A DNA stretch of 64,000 bases from assembly GCF_003346865.1 (NCBI RefSeq), contig NZ_QDKL01000003.1, forward strand, positions 496,001 through 560,000, read 5' to 3'. Below are positions 17,241 through 25,207 of the stretch, piece by piece (positions within the stretch are counted from its first letter, which is position 1; each line of letters opens with the position of its first letter). The notes beneath the pieces are model-generated. The model was not told the DNA's origin. It saw only the letters and a list, made by a program, of their open reading frames with translations, and searched no databases. Position numbers and translations under genes: made by a program. Source of the stretch: Halobacteriovorax vibrionivorans. Its GTDB lineage: Bacteria; Bdellovibrionota; Bacteriovoracia; Bacteriovoracales; Bacteriovoracaceae.

Positions 17241-17350
17241 AGTTGGCGAAATTTACGATTTTTCATAACTAGAATTTTTATGGAAAAAATGGGTTAAGAC
17301 TCTGTAATCATTCAATTAACTTCCCAGTATCTACTGCAAATTACACAAAA

Positions 17351-17368
17351 TTGACATAATATTGTCAA
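17351..17368. promoter_or_regulatory. inverted repeat TTGACA-N6-TGTCAA at a gene start
   Basis: Six-base arms spaced by TAATAT; the last A is the first base of the ATG used for the lytic transglycosylase. A CATAAT or TAATAT -10 box lies within it, 5-7 bases before the start. A repressor bound here would block both transcription and translation. The regulator is unknown. Confidence 0.35.
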
Positions 17369-18579
17369 TGAACGCTTCCAAGAAACAAACATTTATCAAT
17401 TACATGGCCCGTGCCTTAACACGTGCCTGTTTCTCAGCATTACTTTTAGGGGCCACGGTCCTTCTAAGTTCATGTGCAGGTCCTATGAATCCATTTGGAA
17501 GTGACACTCTATCTCTTATTAATGATCGTGATGATTTTGAGAATTTACAAGCATTTACAAAGATCTTAGATGAGCATATTAACTTTGATAATGTTGGTAC
17601 AAGTACTATCGGAATCGAATTCTTCCCAAAAAAGCAAAACCGTCATTCCATCTATGACTTATACGTAAAAATAAATTCAACAAGAGGTAAGCTAAATCCA
17701 GATAATATCGTTATCTTTTGGAATGGAAAAAATGTTACCTCAAGTTTTAAGCATAATAATAAAGTTATCTTTCAAGATGAAAAGAATATCATCTATAAGA
17801 TAAATCGATTAAGCCTACCTGCTAGACTTACTACGGACATTAAAGTTGGATATCAATATCGCGGAGAAATTAGATCTCTTTATCGATATGAAGAACCTTC
17901 ATGTCGTCAAGCATCTAAAGAGAAGATCAAAATATCTTCTACTGATCCTTTTAATGTAAAAGATAGCTTTATTGAATTAGTTGAAAAAGAAGCAAATAAG
18001 GAAAAGACAAACCCTTCTATGCTTCTTGGCCTAATTGCACAGGAATCTGGTTTTAATTATCGCTCAGTAAGTTCGGCCAAGGCCATAGGCCTTACACAAG
18101 TAACAGATGCAGCAAGCCAACATGTTATTAAAAAGCATGATAAATGGAAGGTTGATAAAAGAATTGAAAAGCTTCCTTATGGTGTTGTTAAATTCTTAGT
18201 TAGAACAGGAAAAATTAATTATAAAAATGACTGGCGTCTTAATAAGAAAAAGTCTGTTATAGGTGGCCTTGAATATATTAACTACCTAAAAAAGTACTGG
18301 AGAGGAAATTTTGATCTGATTCAAAAGTCTTATCCAAAAATTAAGACAGTGAGATCATTTGAAAAAAGCCAATTATTCACTGATCTTATTCTAGCAAGTT
18401 ATAACTCAGGCCCATTTCGAGTAAAGTCACAGCTAATAAAACTAAGTACAAATTGGCGTCAATCAGATCGCCTAAAAGAAGCAAAGAATTATATTAATAA
18501 AGTAAATAGCTACTGTTATCACTTTAGCCAAAATCAAGAACAAGGAGAAATCCATGAAGATCAAGCCGTTAATCTTTAA
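17368..18579 (+). CDS. lipoprotein lytic transglycosylase (SLT family)
   Basis: Cleaves peptidoglycan glycan strands non-hydrolytically. I use the ATG at 17368 (403 residues); a TTG six bases earlier and an ATG at 17404 are alternatives. The lipobox LLSSC places the mature protein on a membrane facing the periplasm. Residues 40-170 are of unknown fold. The SLT domain starts near residue 195: LLGLIAQESGFNY with the catalytic glutamate, then AKAIGLTQVT and LASYNSGP. The end overlaps the PilZ gene by 26 bases. No ribosome binding site is visible, so it may be leaderless. It stands 127 bases after the VWA gene and may serve the same envelope machine. Confidence 0.85.
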   Translation: MNASKKQTFINYMARALTRACFSALLLGATVLLSSCAGPMNPFGSDTLSLINDRDDFENLQAFTKILDEHINFDNVGTSTIGIEFFPKKQNRHSIYDLYVKINSTRGKLNPDNIVIFWNGKNVTSSFKHNNKVIFQDEKNIIYKINRLSLPARLTTDIKVGYQYRGEIRSLYRYEEPSCRQASKEKIKISSTDPFNVKDSFIELVEKEANKEKTNPSMLLGLIAQESGFNYRSVSSAKAIGLTQVTDAASQHVIKKHDKWKVDKRIEKLPYGVVKFLVRTGKINYKNDWRLNKKKSVIGGLEYINYLKKYWRGNFDLIQKSYPKIKTVRSFEKSQLFTDLILASYNSGPFRVKSQLIKLSTNWRQSDRLKEAKNYINKVNSYCYHFSQNQEQGEIHEDQAVNL

Positions 18580-19309
18580 CGTTTATGCATTTGTATTTTT
18601 AGCAATTGCTGTAAGTATACCAGTCCAAGTAATGTTCCTCTATGGGTACAACGCAACAGATATTGGTGCAATCTGGTCCAAGATGACATTCTTTAATTTA
18701 ATGGTCATGGCATCTTGCTGTATTAATGCATACTTCTCATTCACGGCCCAAAATGATATAAAGTGGAGCTTCCCTCTTTCAATTGGTTTTGTTTGTTTAA
18801 ATAATTCGATTGTTCTCGTTTATGGAAATGATTTTGAAGCAGCGACAGTTATTTTATCGACATTCGCATATATCTTAATGACCTCATATTTTATTCTAAG
18901 TCAGGATACAAATGTAATTAACTCACCAGCTGCTCAGTGGTGGAAGACGGCCCTAAGATATAAGGCACCACTACCAACAAAAGTATCTTCAACAGATATT
19001 CCAATTAACTTAGGTAATACTTTTGATATCTCTAGAACTGGAGCCTATATTTCTTATAATGTTCCAACTCAAAAGGATATTTTCTCATGTGGTGATGTTT
19101 TCACTTTTAATATTGGTGAGGAGCTAGAACTTAAGGCAAAAGTAGTTAGAAAGTCTATGGCCGTAGGACGTTACCCAGAAGGAATGGGCGTACAATTTAT
19201 CGACCTTGGCGTTAGCGAGAGAATCCAACTTGAGAAGCTTTTAAACAGTCTTAGAGACAGTGTAGAAGAAGAAAATAAAGAGTACCAACAATTTAATAAA
19301 GCTGCTTAA
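18554..19309 (+). CDS. membrane protein with cytoplasmic PilZ-like domain
   Basis: A 251-residue protein with four membrane helices in the first 120 residues and a C-terminal PilZ-like domain (about 150-235). The c-di-GMP-contact motif appears as FDISRTGAYI (DxSxxG), followed by MGVQFIDLG. The usual RxxxR before it is not clear (LRYKAP is the nearest), so binding may be weak or lost. The start lies within the transglycosylase gene and is preceded by AAGGAGAAATCC, so the two proteins should be made together. A link between c-di-GMP sensing and wall cleavage is inferred. Confidence 0.72.
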   Translation: MKIKPLIFNVYAFVFLAIAVSIPVQVMFLYGYNATDIGAIWSKMTFFNLMVMASCCINAYFSFTAQNDIKWSFPLSIGFVCLNNSIVLVYGNDFEAATVILSTFAYILMTSYFILSQDTNVINSPAAQWWKTALRYKAPLPTKVSSTDIPINLGNTFDISRTGAYISYNVPTQKDIFSCGDVFTFNIGEELELKAKVVRKSMAVGRYPEGMGVQFIDLGVSERIQLEKLLNSLRDSVEEENKEYQQFNKAA

Positions 19310-19357
19310 AACACGTTTTTAAGTGGCCTGATAACCAAGCGCTTGATTTCAATAATA

Positions 19358-19385
19358 ACAGGACCTTACGGGGTCCTGTCTTTTT
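19358..19385 (+). terminator. intrinsic terminator
   Basis: Stem ACAGGACC / GGTCCTGT followed by CTTTTTATTT, 49 bases after the PilZ gene stop. Confidence 0.85.
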
Positions 19386-19446
19386 ATTTACACGTAAATT
19401 CTACAATAACCTATCAAGAATTCATAAATGGCCGTAAAAACATCTC

Positions 19447-20223
19447 ATGCGCAGATTTATAACTCTTATTAGTCTATTTATTCTTTCAACCTCAATACTT
19501 GCTGGCGAAATCACACCGCTAGGACCAGAGCGATCTCTTGAATTAAGACAAAAGCTAATCGTCCTAATGAAGAAGAATAAAAAGACTCTTTATTACAAAG
19601 AAGCAAGACTACATCTATTTAATGAAATCTATGCTTATTATAAAGAAGGAAGTGAGAATAACTTTATAAGAGATATCTACTGTGAAGTTGAATACCAGAA
19701 TAATGTTGATATCTTTATGGATAACGATGACCTTCCTGATGGAAATGTTTTAAATACAGAACACACTTGGCCAAAGTCTCGTTTCTTTGATTATGGTCCG
19801 CAAGTACCTCATCATCAAAACACTTATGATGAAATGGTATCTGATATGCATCACCTCTATCCAACTGACTCATTAGTAAATCAAAAGCGTGGTGATCACT
19901 TCTTTGGAGAAGTCGATCAGGAAAATAAAGGCCAATTATGTGAAGCTTCCAAAATGGGACAAAACTCTAAATACCCTCAAGTACAATTCTTTGAGCCACC
20001 TGATGAAGTTAAAGGTGATATTGCAAGAGGCCTCTTCTACTTTGCTGTAATGTATGAGCTTCCAATCGACGATAGAGAAGAAGAGTTTCTAAGAGCTTGG
20101 GACAAACTTGACCCTGTTTCTTCTTTTGAAAAATTTAGAAATGAAATGGTTGAAAAGTATCAGGGTAACCGTAACCCATTTATCGACTACCCTGAATTAA
20201 TAAAATTAATTCCTAATCTATAG
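19447..20223 (+). CDS. secreted endonuclease I family DNase (paralogue 1)
   Basis: Exported nuclease of 258 residues with a signal peptide ending near SILA|GE. It carries the EndA/NucM signature: LNTEHTWPKSRFF with the general-base histidine, DMHHLYPTDSLVNQKRGDHFFG with the metal-binding asparagine, GDIARGLFYFAVMY, and the terminal NRNPFIDYPE. Four cysteines are present in the mature region or signal area, as often seen in periplasmic members. In a predator such enzymes would degrade prey DNA. A paralogue lies at 31092-31985. It ends eight bases before the convergent DsbA-like gene, which could help form its disulfides. Confidence 0.92.
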   Translation: MRRFITLISLFILSTSILAGEITPLGPERSLELRQKLIVLMKKNKKTLYYKEARLHLFNEIYAYYKEGSENNFIRDIYCEVEYQNNVDIFMDNDDLPDGNVLNTEHTWPKSRFFDYGPQVPHHQNTYDEMVSDMHHLYPTDSLVNQKRGDHFFGEVDQENKGQLCEASKMGQNSKYPQVQFFEPPDEVKGDIARGLFYFAVMYELPIDDREEEFLRAWDKLDPVSSFEKFRNEMVEKYQGNRNPFIDYPELIKLIPNL

Positions 20224-20231
20224 GCCTAGAC

Positions 20232-21047
20232 TTACTTAGTATCAGCAGTCTTATTCTCTAACAAACGATCAATAATCTTCTTGAAGTGAGCATAAGGATA
20301 AGCACCCTTCACAGGAACTCCGCCAACTACAAATCCTGGTGTTCCACTGAAGCCAAGCTTATTTGCACTTTCAATATCAAAAGCAATCTTATCATCAACC
20401 TGCTTTGAATTAGCTAGCTTTTTAATTTCTTTAGTATCAAGTCCCATTTTCTTAACGACTTCTAATAAGTACTTCTCTCCTAGTCGAATCTTTGCTTGAT
20501 TATGAAGGATTGTTTCATGAAACTTAAATGCTTTTTTTCCATGCTTAATACGAATAGCTTCGTAGTACTGTGCTGCTAATCTTGCTTGAGGATGAATTGA
20601 ATCGATTGGTAAGTGGCGATAAATAAAGGCCACATCTTTACCATATTCATCCATTAACTGTTTAACAGTTTCAAGGGCCCTAAAACAGAATGGACATTGA
20701 AAATCAGAATATTCATAGATCTTAACCTTGGCATTTGGATTTCCTATAATAAGATCATCACTATGAGATTGAACCTGAATTGGATTTTTAAAAGCATCTT
20801 CTAGAATCTCTTTTTCTTTACGATTACGATCGGCCAATGCCTGTTGTTTCATTTCAGATGCCATTTGTTGTAATGTTTCCATAAAAACCTGAGGGTTTTT
20901 CTTCATAACATCTGTAAGAATTGTCGGATCGTCATCTAGTGCCTTTCTAATATCTTGCGCGGAGTTCTTATTTGAGCAAGATGCTAAGAACAAGGCAACC
21001 AGCACAAGTAGAATTGAAAAGTTAAATGTTTTGTTAGAACTAAGCAT
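20232..21047 (-). CDS. DsbA/BdbD-like thiol-disulfide lipoprotein
   Basis: Periplasmic thioredoxin-fold protein of 271 residues. The lipobox LASC indicates a lipid-anchored form. A helical region of about 65 residues (LTDVMKKNPQVFMETL) precedes the DsbA domain, whose active site is CPFC in YSDFQCPFCFRA. The cis-proline loop is SGTPGFVVGG. Such proteins oxidise or isomerise disulfides of exported proteins; many cysteine-containing secreted proteins are encoded in this window. AGGAG lies six bases before the ATG. No DsbB partner is seen here. Confidence 0.88.
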   Translation of the reverse strand: MLSSNKTFNFSILLVLVALFLASCSNKNSAQDIRKALDDDPTILTDVMKKNPQVFMETLQQMASEMKQQALADRNRKEKEILEDAFKNPIQVQSHSDDLIIGNPNAKVKIYEYSDFQCPFCFRALETVKQLMDEYGKDVAFIYRHLPIDSIHPQARLAAQYYEAIRIKHGKKAFKFHETILHNQAKIRLGEKYLLEVVKKMGLDTKEIKKLANSKQVDDKIAFDIESANKLGFSGTPGFVVGGVPVKGAYPYAHFKKIIDRLLENKTADTK

Positions 21048-21147
21048 TATTTCTCCTAAGTTGTTAACAACCTATCGTACAATTATGCACTAGCTTTATC
21101 GAAGCTACGTTAGAGTTATGTCAATTCTTTGAAAAGTTGTGAATACT

Positions 21148-21170
21148 AAAGGGGGAAGGACTCCCCCTTT
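21148..21170 (-). terminator. intrinsic terminator after the response regulator
   Basis: Stem AAAGGGGGA / TCCCCCTTT with a five-base loop, just after the minus-strand response regulator stop. The T-run is short (TTTAGT). Confidence 0.65.
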
Positions 21171-21177
21171 CAATTAT

Positions 21178-21876
21178 TTATTGAGCATGTTGCGGTCGAA
21201 GCTTATAACCGATACCTCGAACTGTTTCAATTAAGTTTTCATTAAACTTCTGACGAAGCTGAAGAACGTGTGTATCCACAGTACGTGTTGAAGGATAACA
21301 CTCATAACCCCAAACCTTATTTAAAATCTCGTCTCTTGAAAGAGCGCGATTTGGATTTTCGACAAGTAGCTTTAAAAAATCAAACTCCATCTTAGTTAAC
21401 TCAACGAGACCACCATCCCAAGTTACTTCACGAGTATCATTATCGATCTTAAGTTTACCTAAGGTTAGAATTCCTTTTGTATCAACGGCGTTATTGCCAT
21501 TATTATTCCCACCTTGTTCACCAATTCTTAACTGAACACGAATACGAGCAAGAAGTTCTCTTGTCTCAAAAGGCTTTGTCATATAATCATTTGCCCCTGA
21601 CTCAAGGCCAACAACTTTATCGATAAGATCAGTTTTTGCCGTAAGGATAATCATTGGCGTCGTGTTTCCATTTGAGCGTAACTCTTTTAGAAAATCAATT
21701 CCTTGGCCATCAGGTAACATCCAATCCTGAATGATAAGATCGACATCTTTAAGATCAACCTTTCTTGCATCCTCTAAGGTCTGCGCCCAAATGGCATCAA
21801 AGCCTTCCATCTTTAGGAAGTCCATAATCCCTTTGCCTAAAGAAACATCATCTTCTACTAGTAATAATTTATCCAT
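21178..21876 (-). CDS. OmpR/PhoB-family response regulator
   Basis: DNA-binding regulator of 232 residues. The receiver domain shows acidic residues LLVEDDVS, the phospho-acceptor aspartate in IIQDWMLPDGQG, the threonine in ILTAKTD and the lysine in MTKPFETRELL. A polar linker with an asparagine run (GGNNNGNNA) leads to a winged-helix domain (LTKMEFDFLKLLVENPNRAL through TRTVDTHVLQLRQK). The upstream kinase gene overlaps its start by eight bases, so they form a two-component pair. Targets are unknown. Confidence 0.95.
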   Translation of the reverse strand: MDKLLLVEDDVSLGKGIMDFLKMEGFDAIWAQTLEDARKVDLKDVDLIIQDWMLPDGQGIDFLKELRSNGNTTPMIILTAKTDLIDKVVGLESGANDYMTKPFETRELLARIRVQLRIGEQGGNNNGNNAVDTKGILTLGKLKIDNDTREVTWDGGLVELTKMEFDFLKLLVENPNRALSRDEILNKVWGYECYPSTRTVDTHVLQLRQKFNENLIETVRGIGYKLRPQHAQ

Positions 21877-23449
21877 TTGGCTTTTTCCTCTTAGGTAGCG
21901 TAATAATAAATCTCGTTGGCTTTTTTACCAACTCAATTTTACCGCCCCATTCATCTACGATATTTTTAATAATATTTAATCCTAAACCTGTTCCAGAACT
22001 TTTTGATCCTTTTACAAATTCACTTGTTAAGGTCTCTAGATCCTTATTCAACTCTCCGCCATCACCAACTTCAATGACAAAGTTTTTATCTTTCTCAAAT
22101 ACATTAATATAATGTTTTTCTTCACCGTGGATAAATGAGTTCTCCACTAAGTTTTTTATTAAAATTTGAAACCAATAAAAATCCACAAAGACAGGGCCTT
22201 TAAGATCGATATTGATATCAATTTCCTTTAGGTAAGTATCCTTAATAGGAATTATTGTATCATAAATTAAGTCCTCAGGATTTTCGAGTTCTTGATATGT
22301 AAACGAGAGCATTCCTCTTGCATTTGCCCCCTGTAAGTAATGTTTCGACTTCTCAGTTAACCTCTGAAGGCGATAAACTTCACCGGAGATTCTTAATAAG
22401 TCCTCTTGCTGCTCTTCAGGAAATTTATCAATATCACGATTGAGCTTATCAATAATTAGAAGAAGAGATGCCACTGGCGTTCTAAACTCATGTGTTAAAA
22501 CTTGCAAGGCCATTTTCTTACGATTCTCTTCTACTTTGTCCCACTTAATCTTGCTAAAGAGTAGCCATAAGATAATGAAGAATATGACGAGGATTCCAAT
22601 GAAGGAAGTTAAGGTTGAAGTTGAAACAGTTTGCAATAAATGCTTCGTACTTTGACGCCAACAAATTGGCCCTTCAGTATAGACACACCATTTACCAGGT
22701 CTTGCTCGAGAGATTTGATATGGGGTCGATTCTAAATAGCGTTCAATAGAGTCCATTGTGTAAAAACGATACTCAAGAACATTGTATTGACGTGGGTATT
22801 TTATTCGAGAAAGTAGATAATTCTTTGCTAAGATCCTAGCTTCCTCATTGATGATATCTCTTAGAGTGTCCTCAGATAAAGAAGCAAGTAGTCCATAAAT
22901 TCCACCAAGTGGCCCAATCTCACGTTGTAATTGAGAAAGTTCAGAAACGTGGAAGAAAGATAGTCTTCTTCTAACCCAAGATGTGTTTTCTGCTTGTCCT
23001 GTTGCTAATTGATATTGAAATAATAAATATGCATAACTAACACCAGAGTCATGTAGAAATGGCGGGGTCTTAACAAACCATCTTGGAATACTTCTAATAC
23101 GGCCACATCTAATAAGTTCCCACATCCCCTTCTTACGACTTGCTGTTAATTGGGACTGAAGAACCTCAATATTTGAGCATCCTTTTGAACTTGATAAAAG
23201 GTCAGAATCAAATTCTTCAATTGCCATTGATGGATTCAATAATTGGAATTGTTCATCAGAATAATATAGAGACGAGAAGTTCACTATTGCATAAGGCGTG
23301 ATCTGACTTTTCATCTGCTCTTTAATATCGTTTATCTCTTCAATTTGATATTGGCTGGCAAAACGAGGTGCAAAAGTCTTTAAAACAAAACTTCCAGAGA
23401 AAAAGGCCACAATTAGGGCCGTGAATATGAGTACAATATATGGTTTCAT
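21869..23449 (-). CDS. membrane sensor histidine kinase
   Basis: Sensor of 526 residues with an N-terminal helix (5-25), a periplasmic domain of about 250 residues with four cysteines, and a second helix near residues 278-298. The kinase core has the H-box LTHEFRTPVASLLL, the N-box LIKNLVENSFIHG, G1 VGDGGEL and G2 GTGLGLNIIKNIV. The signal domain is not recognised. It precedes the response regulator with an eight-base overlap and is divergent from the exonuclease gene. Confidence 0.94.
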   Translation of the reverse strand: MKPYIVLIFTALIVAFFSGSFVLKTFAPRFASQYQIEEINDIKEQMKSQITPYAIVNFSSLYYSDEQFQLLNPSMAIEEFDSDLLSSSKGCSNIEVLQSQLTASRKKGMWELIRCGRIRSIPRWFVKTPPFLHDSGVSYAYLLFQYQLATGQAENTSWVRRRLSFFHVSELSQLQREIGPLGGIYGLLASLSEDTLRDIINEEARILAKNYLLSRIKYPRQYNVLEYRFYTMDSIERYLESTPYQISRARPGKWCVYTEGPICWRQSTKHLLQTVSTSTLTSFIGILVIFFIILWLLFSKIKWDKVEENRKKMALQVLTHEFRTPVASLLLIIDKLNRDIDKFPEEQQEDLLRISGEVYRLQRLTEKSKHYLQGANARGMLSFTYQELENPEDLIYDTIIPIKDTYLKEIDINIDLKGPVFVDFYWFQILIKNLVENSFIHGEEKHYINVFEKDKNFVIEVGDGGELNKDLETLTSEFVKGSKSSGTGLGLNIIKNIVDEWGGKIELVKKPTRFIITLPKRKKPNG

Positions 23450-23559
23450 TAAATCTTTAAAATCCCAGCATTTACATTAGAGGTTGTATCGCTCATAATT
23501 GTCCTAGATTAGTCAGAAATTTGTCAATTCTGCCATAACACAAAGCAAAAGGAAATCTC

Positions 23560-24330
23560 ATGCTCATTCTTGGTGTCGACTTAGAAGGAATCAACGAAAA
23601 TCTTACACAGAAAGGCGTAAACCTCAATGTCGATAGAGTTACTGAAATTGGTGCAGTCCTATGGGATACACGAATCAACTCTCCAGTGAGAATCTTCTCA
23701 GAGCTTATTGACGAAAAAGATCGTCTTAAACTTACTCAAGAAGTTATCGAATTAACAGGAATTGATGAGCAATTATTAAAAGACTGGGGACGTCGAGGTG
23801 ACGAAATTAAGATGGCCCTTGAAAGATTAGCTCTATTAATTAAAAAAGCAGACTATCTTATGGCGCACAACGGTGCAAAATATGACAAGCCAATGTTAAC
23901 GGCCATGTTTGAAAGATACGAAGTAGATATGCCAAATAAGATTTGGATTGATACCCAAGAAGATATCGAATACCCAAGTAAAATCAGACATAAGTCCATG
24001 GCAATGCTTGAGCACTCTCACGGCTTTATTAATCCATTTCCACACCGTGCGGTTACAGATGTTCTAGCAATGCTTAAAATTGCTTCTCACTATGATTATG
24101 CAAGAATGACAAAGCTTGCAAGTGCACCAAAAGTTCGCATCGTAGCAGAGCTGAAGGCACCAAATTGGAAGAATAAGCAAGAAGTTGAAAAGTTTAATAC
24201 TATCAAGCACAAAGTTGCACGTGCTCGCTTTCAATGGGATCCAAATGTAAAAGAATGGTCTAAGATTGTTTCTCAAGTTCATATTGATGAAGGTAAGCTC
24301 ATGTATGACTTTGACTGGAGACTCTCATAA
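23560..24330 (+). CDS. DnaQ-like DEDDh 3'-5' exonuclease
   Basis: Exonuclease-fold protein of 256 residues. Exo I is ILGVDLEGIN with TEIGAVLWD, Exo II is MAHNGAKYDKPML, and Exo III is HRAVTDVLAML, in which the histidine and aspartate complete the DEDDh set. The C-terminal 90 residues are basic and may bind nucleic acid. It could act in proofreading, repair or RNA trimming. AAAGGAAATCTC precedes the ATG. Its stop codon overlaps the proposed AUA start of the next gene. Confidence 0.85.
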   Translation: MLILGVDLEGINENLTQKGVNLNVDRVTEIGAVLWDTRINSPVRIFSELIDEKDRLKLTQEVIELTGIDEQLLKDWGRRGDEIKMALERLALLIKKADYLMAHNGAKYDKPMLTAMFERYEVDMPNKIWIDTQEDIEYPSKIRHKSMAMLEHSHGFINPFPHRAVTDVLAMLKIASHYDYARMTKLASAPKVRIVAELKAPNWKNKQEVEKFNTIKHKVARARFQWDPNVKEWSKIVSQVHIDEGKLMYDFDWRLS

Positions 24331-24806
24331 GATATTCTGATCGAGCGCTACCTGTATATAAGTTTCGCCCAGGAAAGAACCCTCACCCACTCAAAAAAGA
24401 TGGGCATATGGAATTTACAGGTGAACCAGAAACAAATGCTCTAAAAAGTAGTGCAGACTTTAGAAATAACTCAGATTATCTATACGCTATTGACCTGATT
24501 AATCACGGTTACTACTGGGAATGTCACGCGTATCTTGAATCACTTTGGAATGAACATAACCGAACTGATGATTATGCCATCCTCTTTAAGGCCATCATTA
24601 AAATTGCGGCAGGCTTACTTAAAAGAGATATGGGCCAAGAAAGCGCTTGCGCCACTCACCTTGAGCGCTGCCTTGAATTATTAGACCAATTAAATTACGA
24701 AGAATTTTGCGGCATCAAACTTATGGAATTAAAAGTTCTGGTTTCTCATATGCTCAGCAAACCGCTGGAAAGCAGACCAGATCTCATCATCAAACTTAGG
24801 CTTTAG
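24327..24806 (+). CDS. DUF309 family protein with probable AUA start
   Basis: Helical protein of unknown role with the family motif NHGYYWECHAYLESLW. The first ATG (24408) would cut off a well-conserved part: the open frame before it encodes IRYSDRALPVYKFRPGKNPH, which matches the usual family start, as I recall it, of the form MRYSDRPLPPYRFVPGRTPHP. No ATG, GTG or TTG exists between the in-frame stop at 24312 and this segment. ATA 24327-24329 is preceded by GGAG with six bases between, and it overlaps the TAA of the exonuclease gene, which points to a coupled AUA start (159 residues). A CTG at 24315 lacks a binding site. The 3' end overlaps the haemoglobin gene by 78 bases. Confidence 0.8.
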   Translation: MRYSDRALPVYKFRPGKNPHPLKKDGHMEFTGEPETNALKSSADFRNNSDYLYAIDLINHGYYWECHAYLESLWNEHNRTDDYAILFKAIIKIAAGLLKRDMGQESACATHLERCLELLDQLNYEEFCGIKLMELKVLVSHMLSKPLESRPDLIIKLRL

Positions 24807-25148
24807 CTGCTTTTTATCAAGAGCTTTTCTCATACAATAGAGCCATTCATCACGCTCAGCAAAACCAATCTTGAATGGGAAATGACGTTTTCTCATACGA
24901 GGATGGCCATATTTTTCAATATAAAGACTTGGGCCCCCAAGCCATCCCGATAGGAACATAAATAATTTCTTATTTGCACCATCAAGGGAAGTGGCGTGAA
25001 GCCCACGACACTTTGATGCTTTTGGGTCAGTATCCATGATTTCGTAGAAATCATCCACAAGCTCTTGGACACCAACTGCGCCACCTAGTTTTTCATAAGG
25101 AGTCATTTTAAATTTACGAATGAGAAATTCTGGTAGTTTAATTTTCAT
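24729..25148 (-). CDS. group II truncated haemoglobin
   Basis: Small heme protein for oxygen or nitric oxide chemistry. TPYEKLGGAVGVQELVDDFY opens the globin domain, SGWLGGPSLYIEKYG fits group II, and the proximal histidine lies in HPRMRKRHFPF. It ends in FAEHMRNQNF, as family members often do. Starts at 25148 (139 residues) and 25106 (125 residues, right at the globin domain) are both possible; neither has a binding site. The ATG at 25166 lies in the terminator hairpin of the upstream gene. The last 78 bases are antisense to the DUF309 gene. Confidence 0.88.
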   Translation of the reverse strand: MKIKLPEFLIRKFKMTPYEKLGGAVGVQELVDDFYEIMDTDPKASKCRGLHATSLDGANKKLFMFLSGWLGGPSLYIEKYGHPRMRKRHFPFKIGFAERDEWLYCMRKALDKKQLKPKFDDEIWSAFQRFAEHMRNQNF

Positions 25149-25151
25149 AAT

Positions 25152-25175
25152 AAAAAAGGGAGTCAATTGACTCCC
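25152..25175 (-). terminator. intrinsic terminator of the protease gene
   Basis: Self-complementary GGGAGTCAATTGACTCCC (25158-25175), followed on the minus strand by TTTTTTATT, 33 bases after the subtilisin stop. Confidence 0.85.
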
Positions 25176-25207
25176 TCTTATATATCACTATTATTCAGAT
25201 ATTTGAA

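Noticed and set aside
24408..24806. DUF309 start at the ATG 24408
   Set aside because: It would drop the conserved family N-terminus, and no binding site lies at the right distance.
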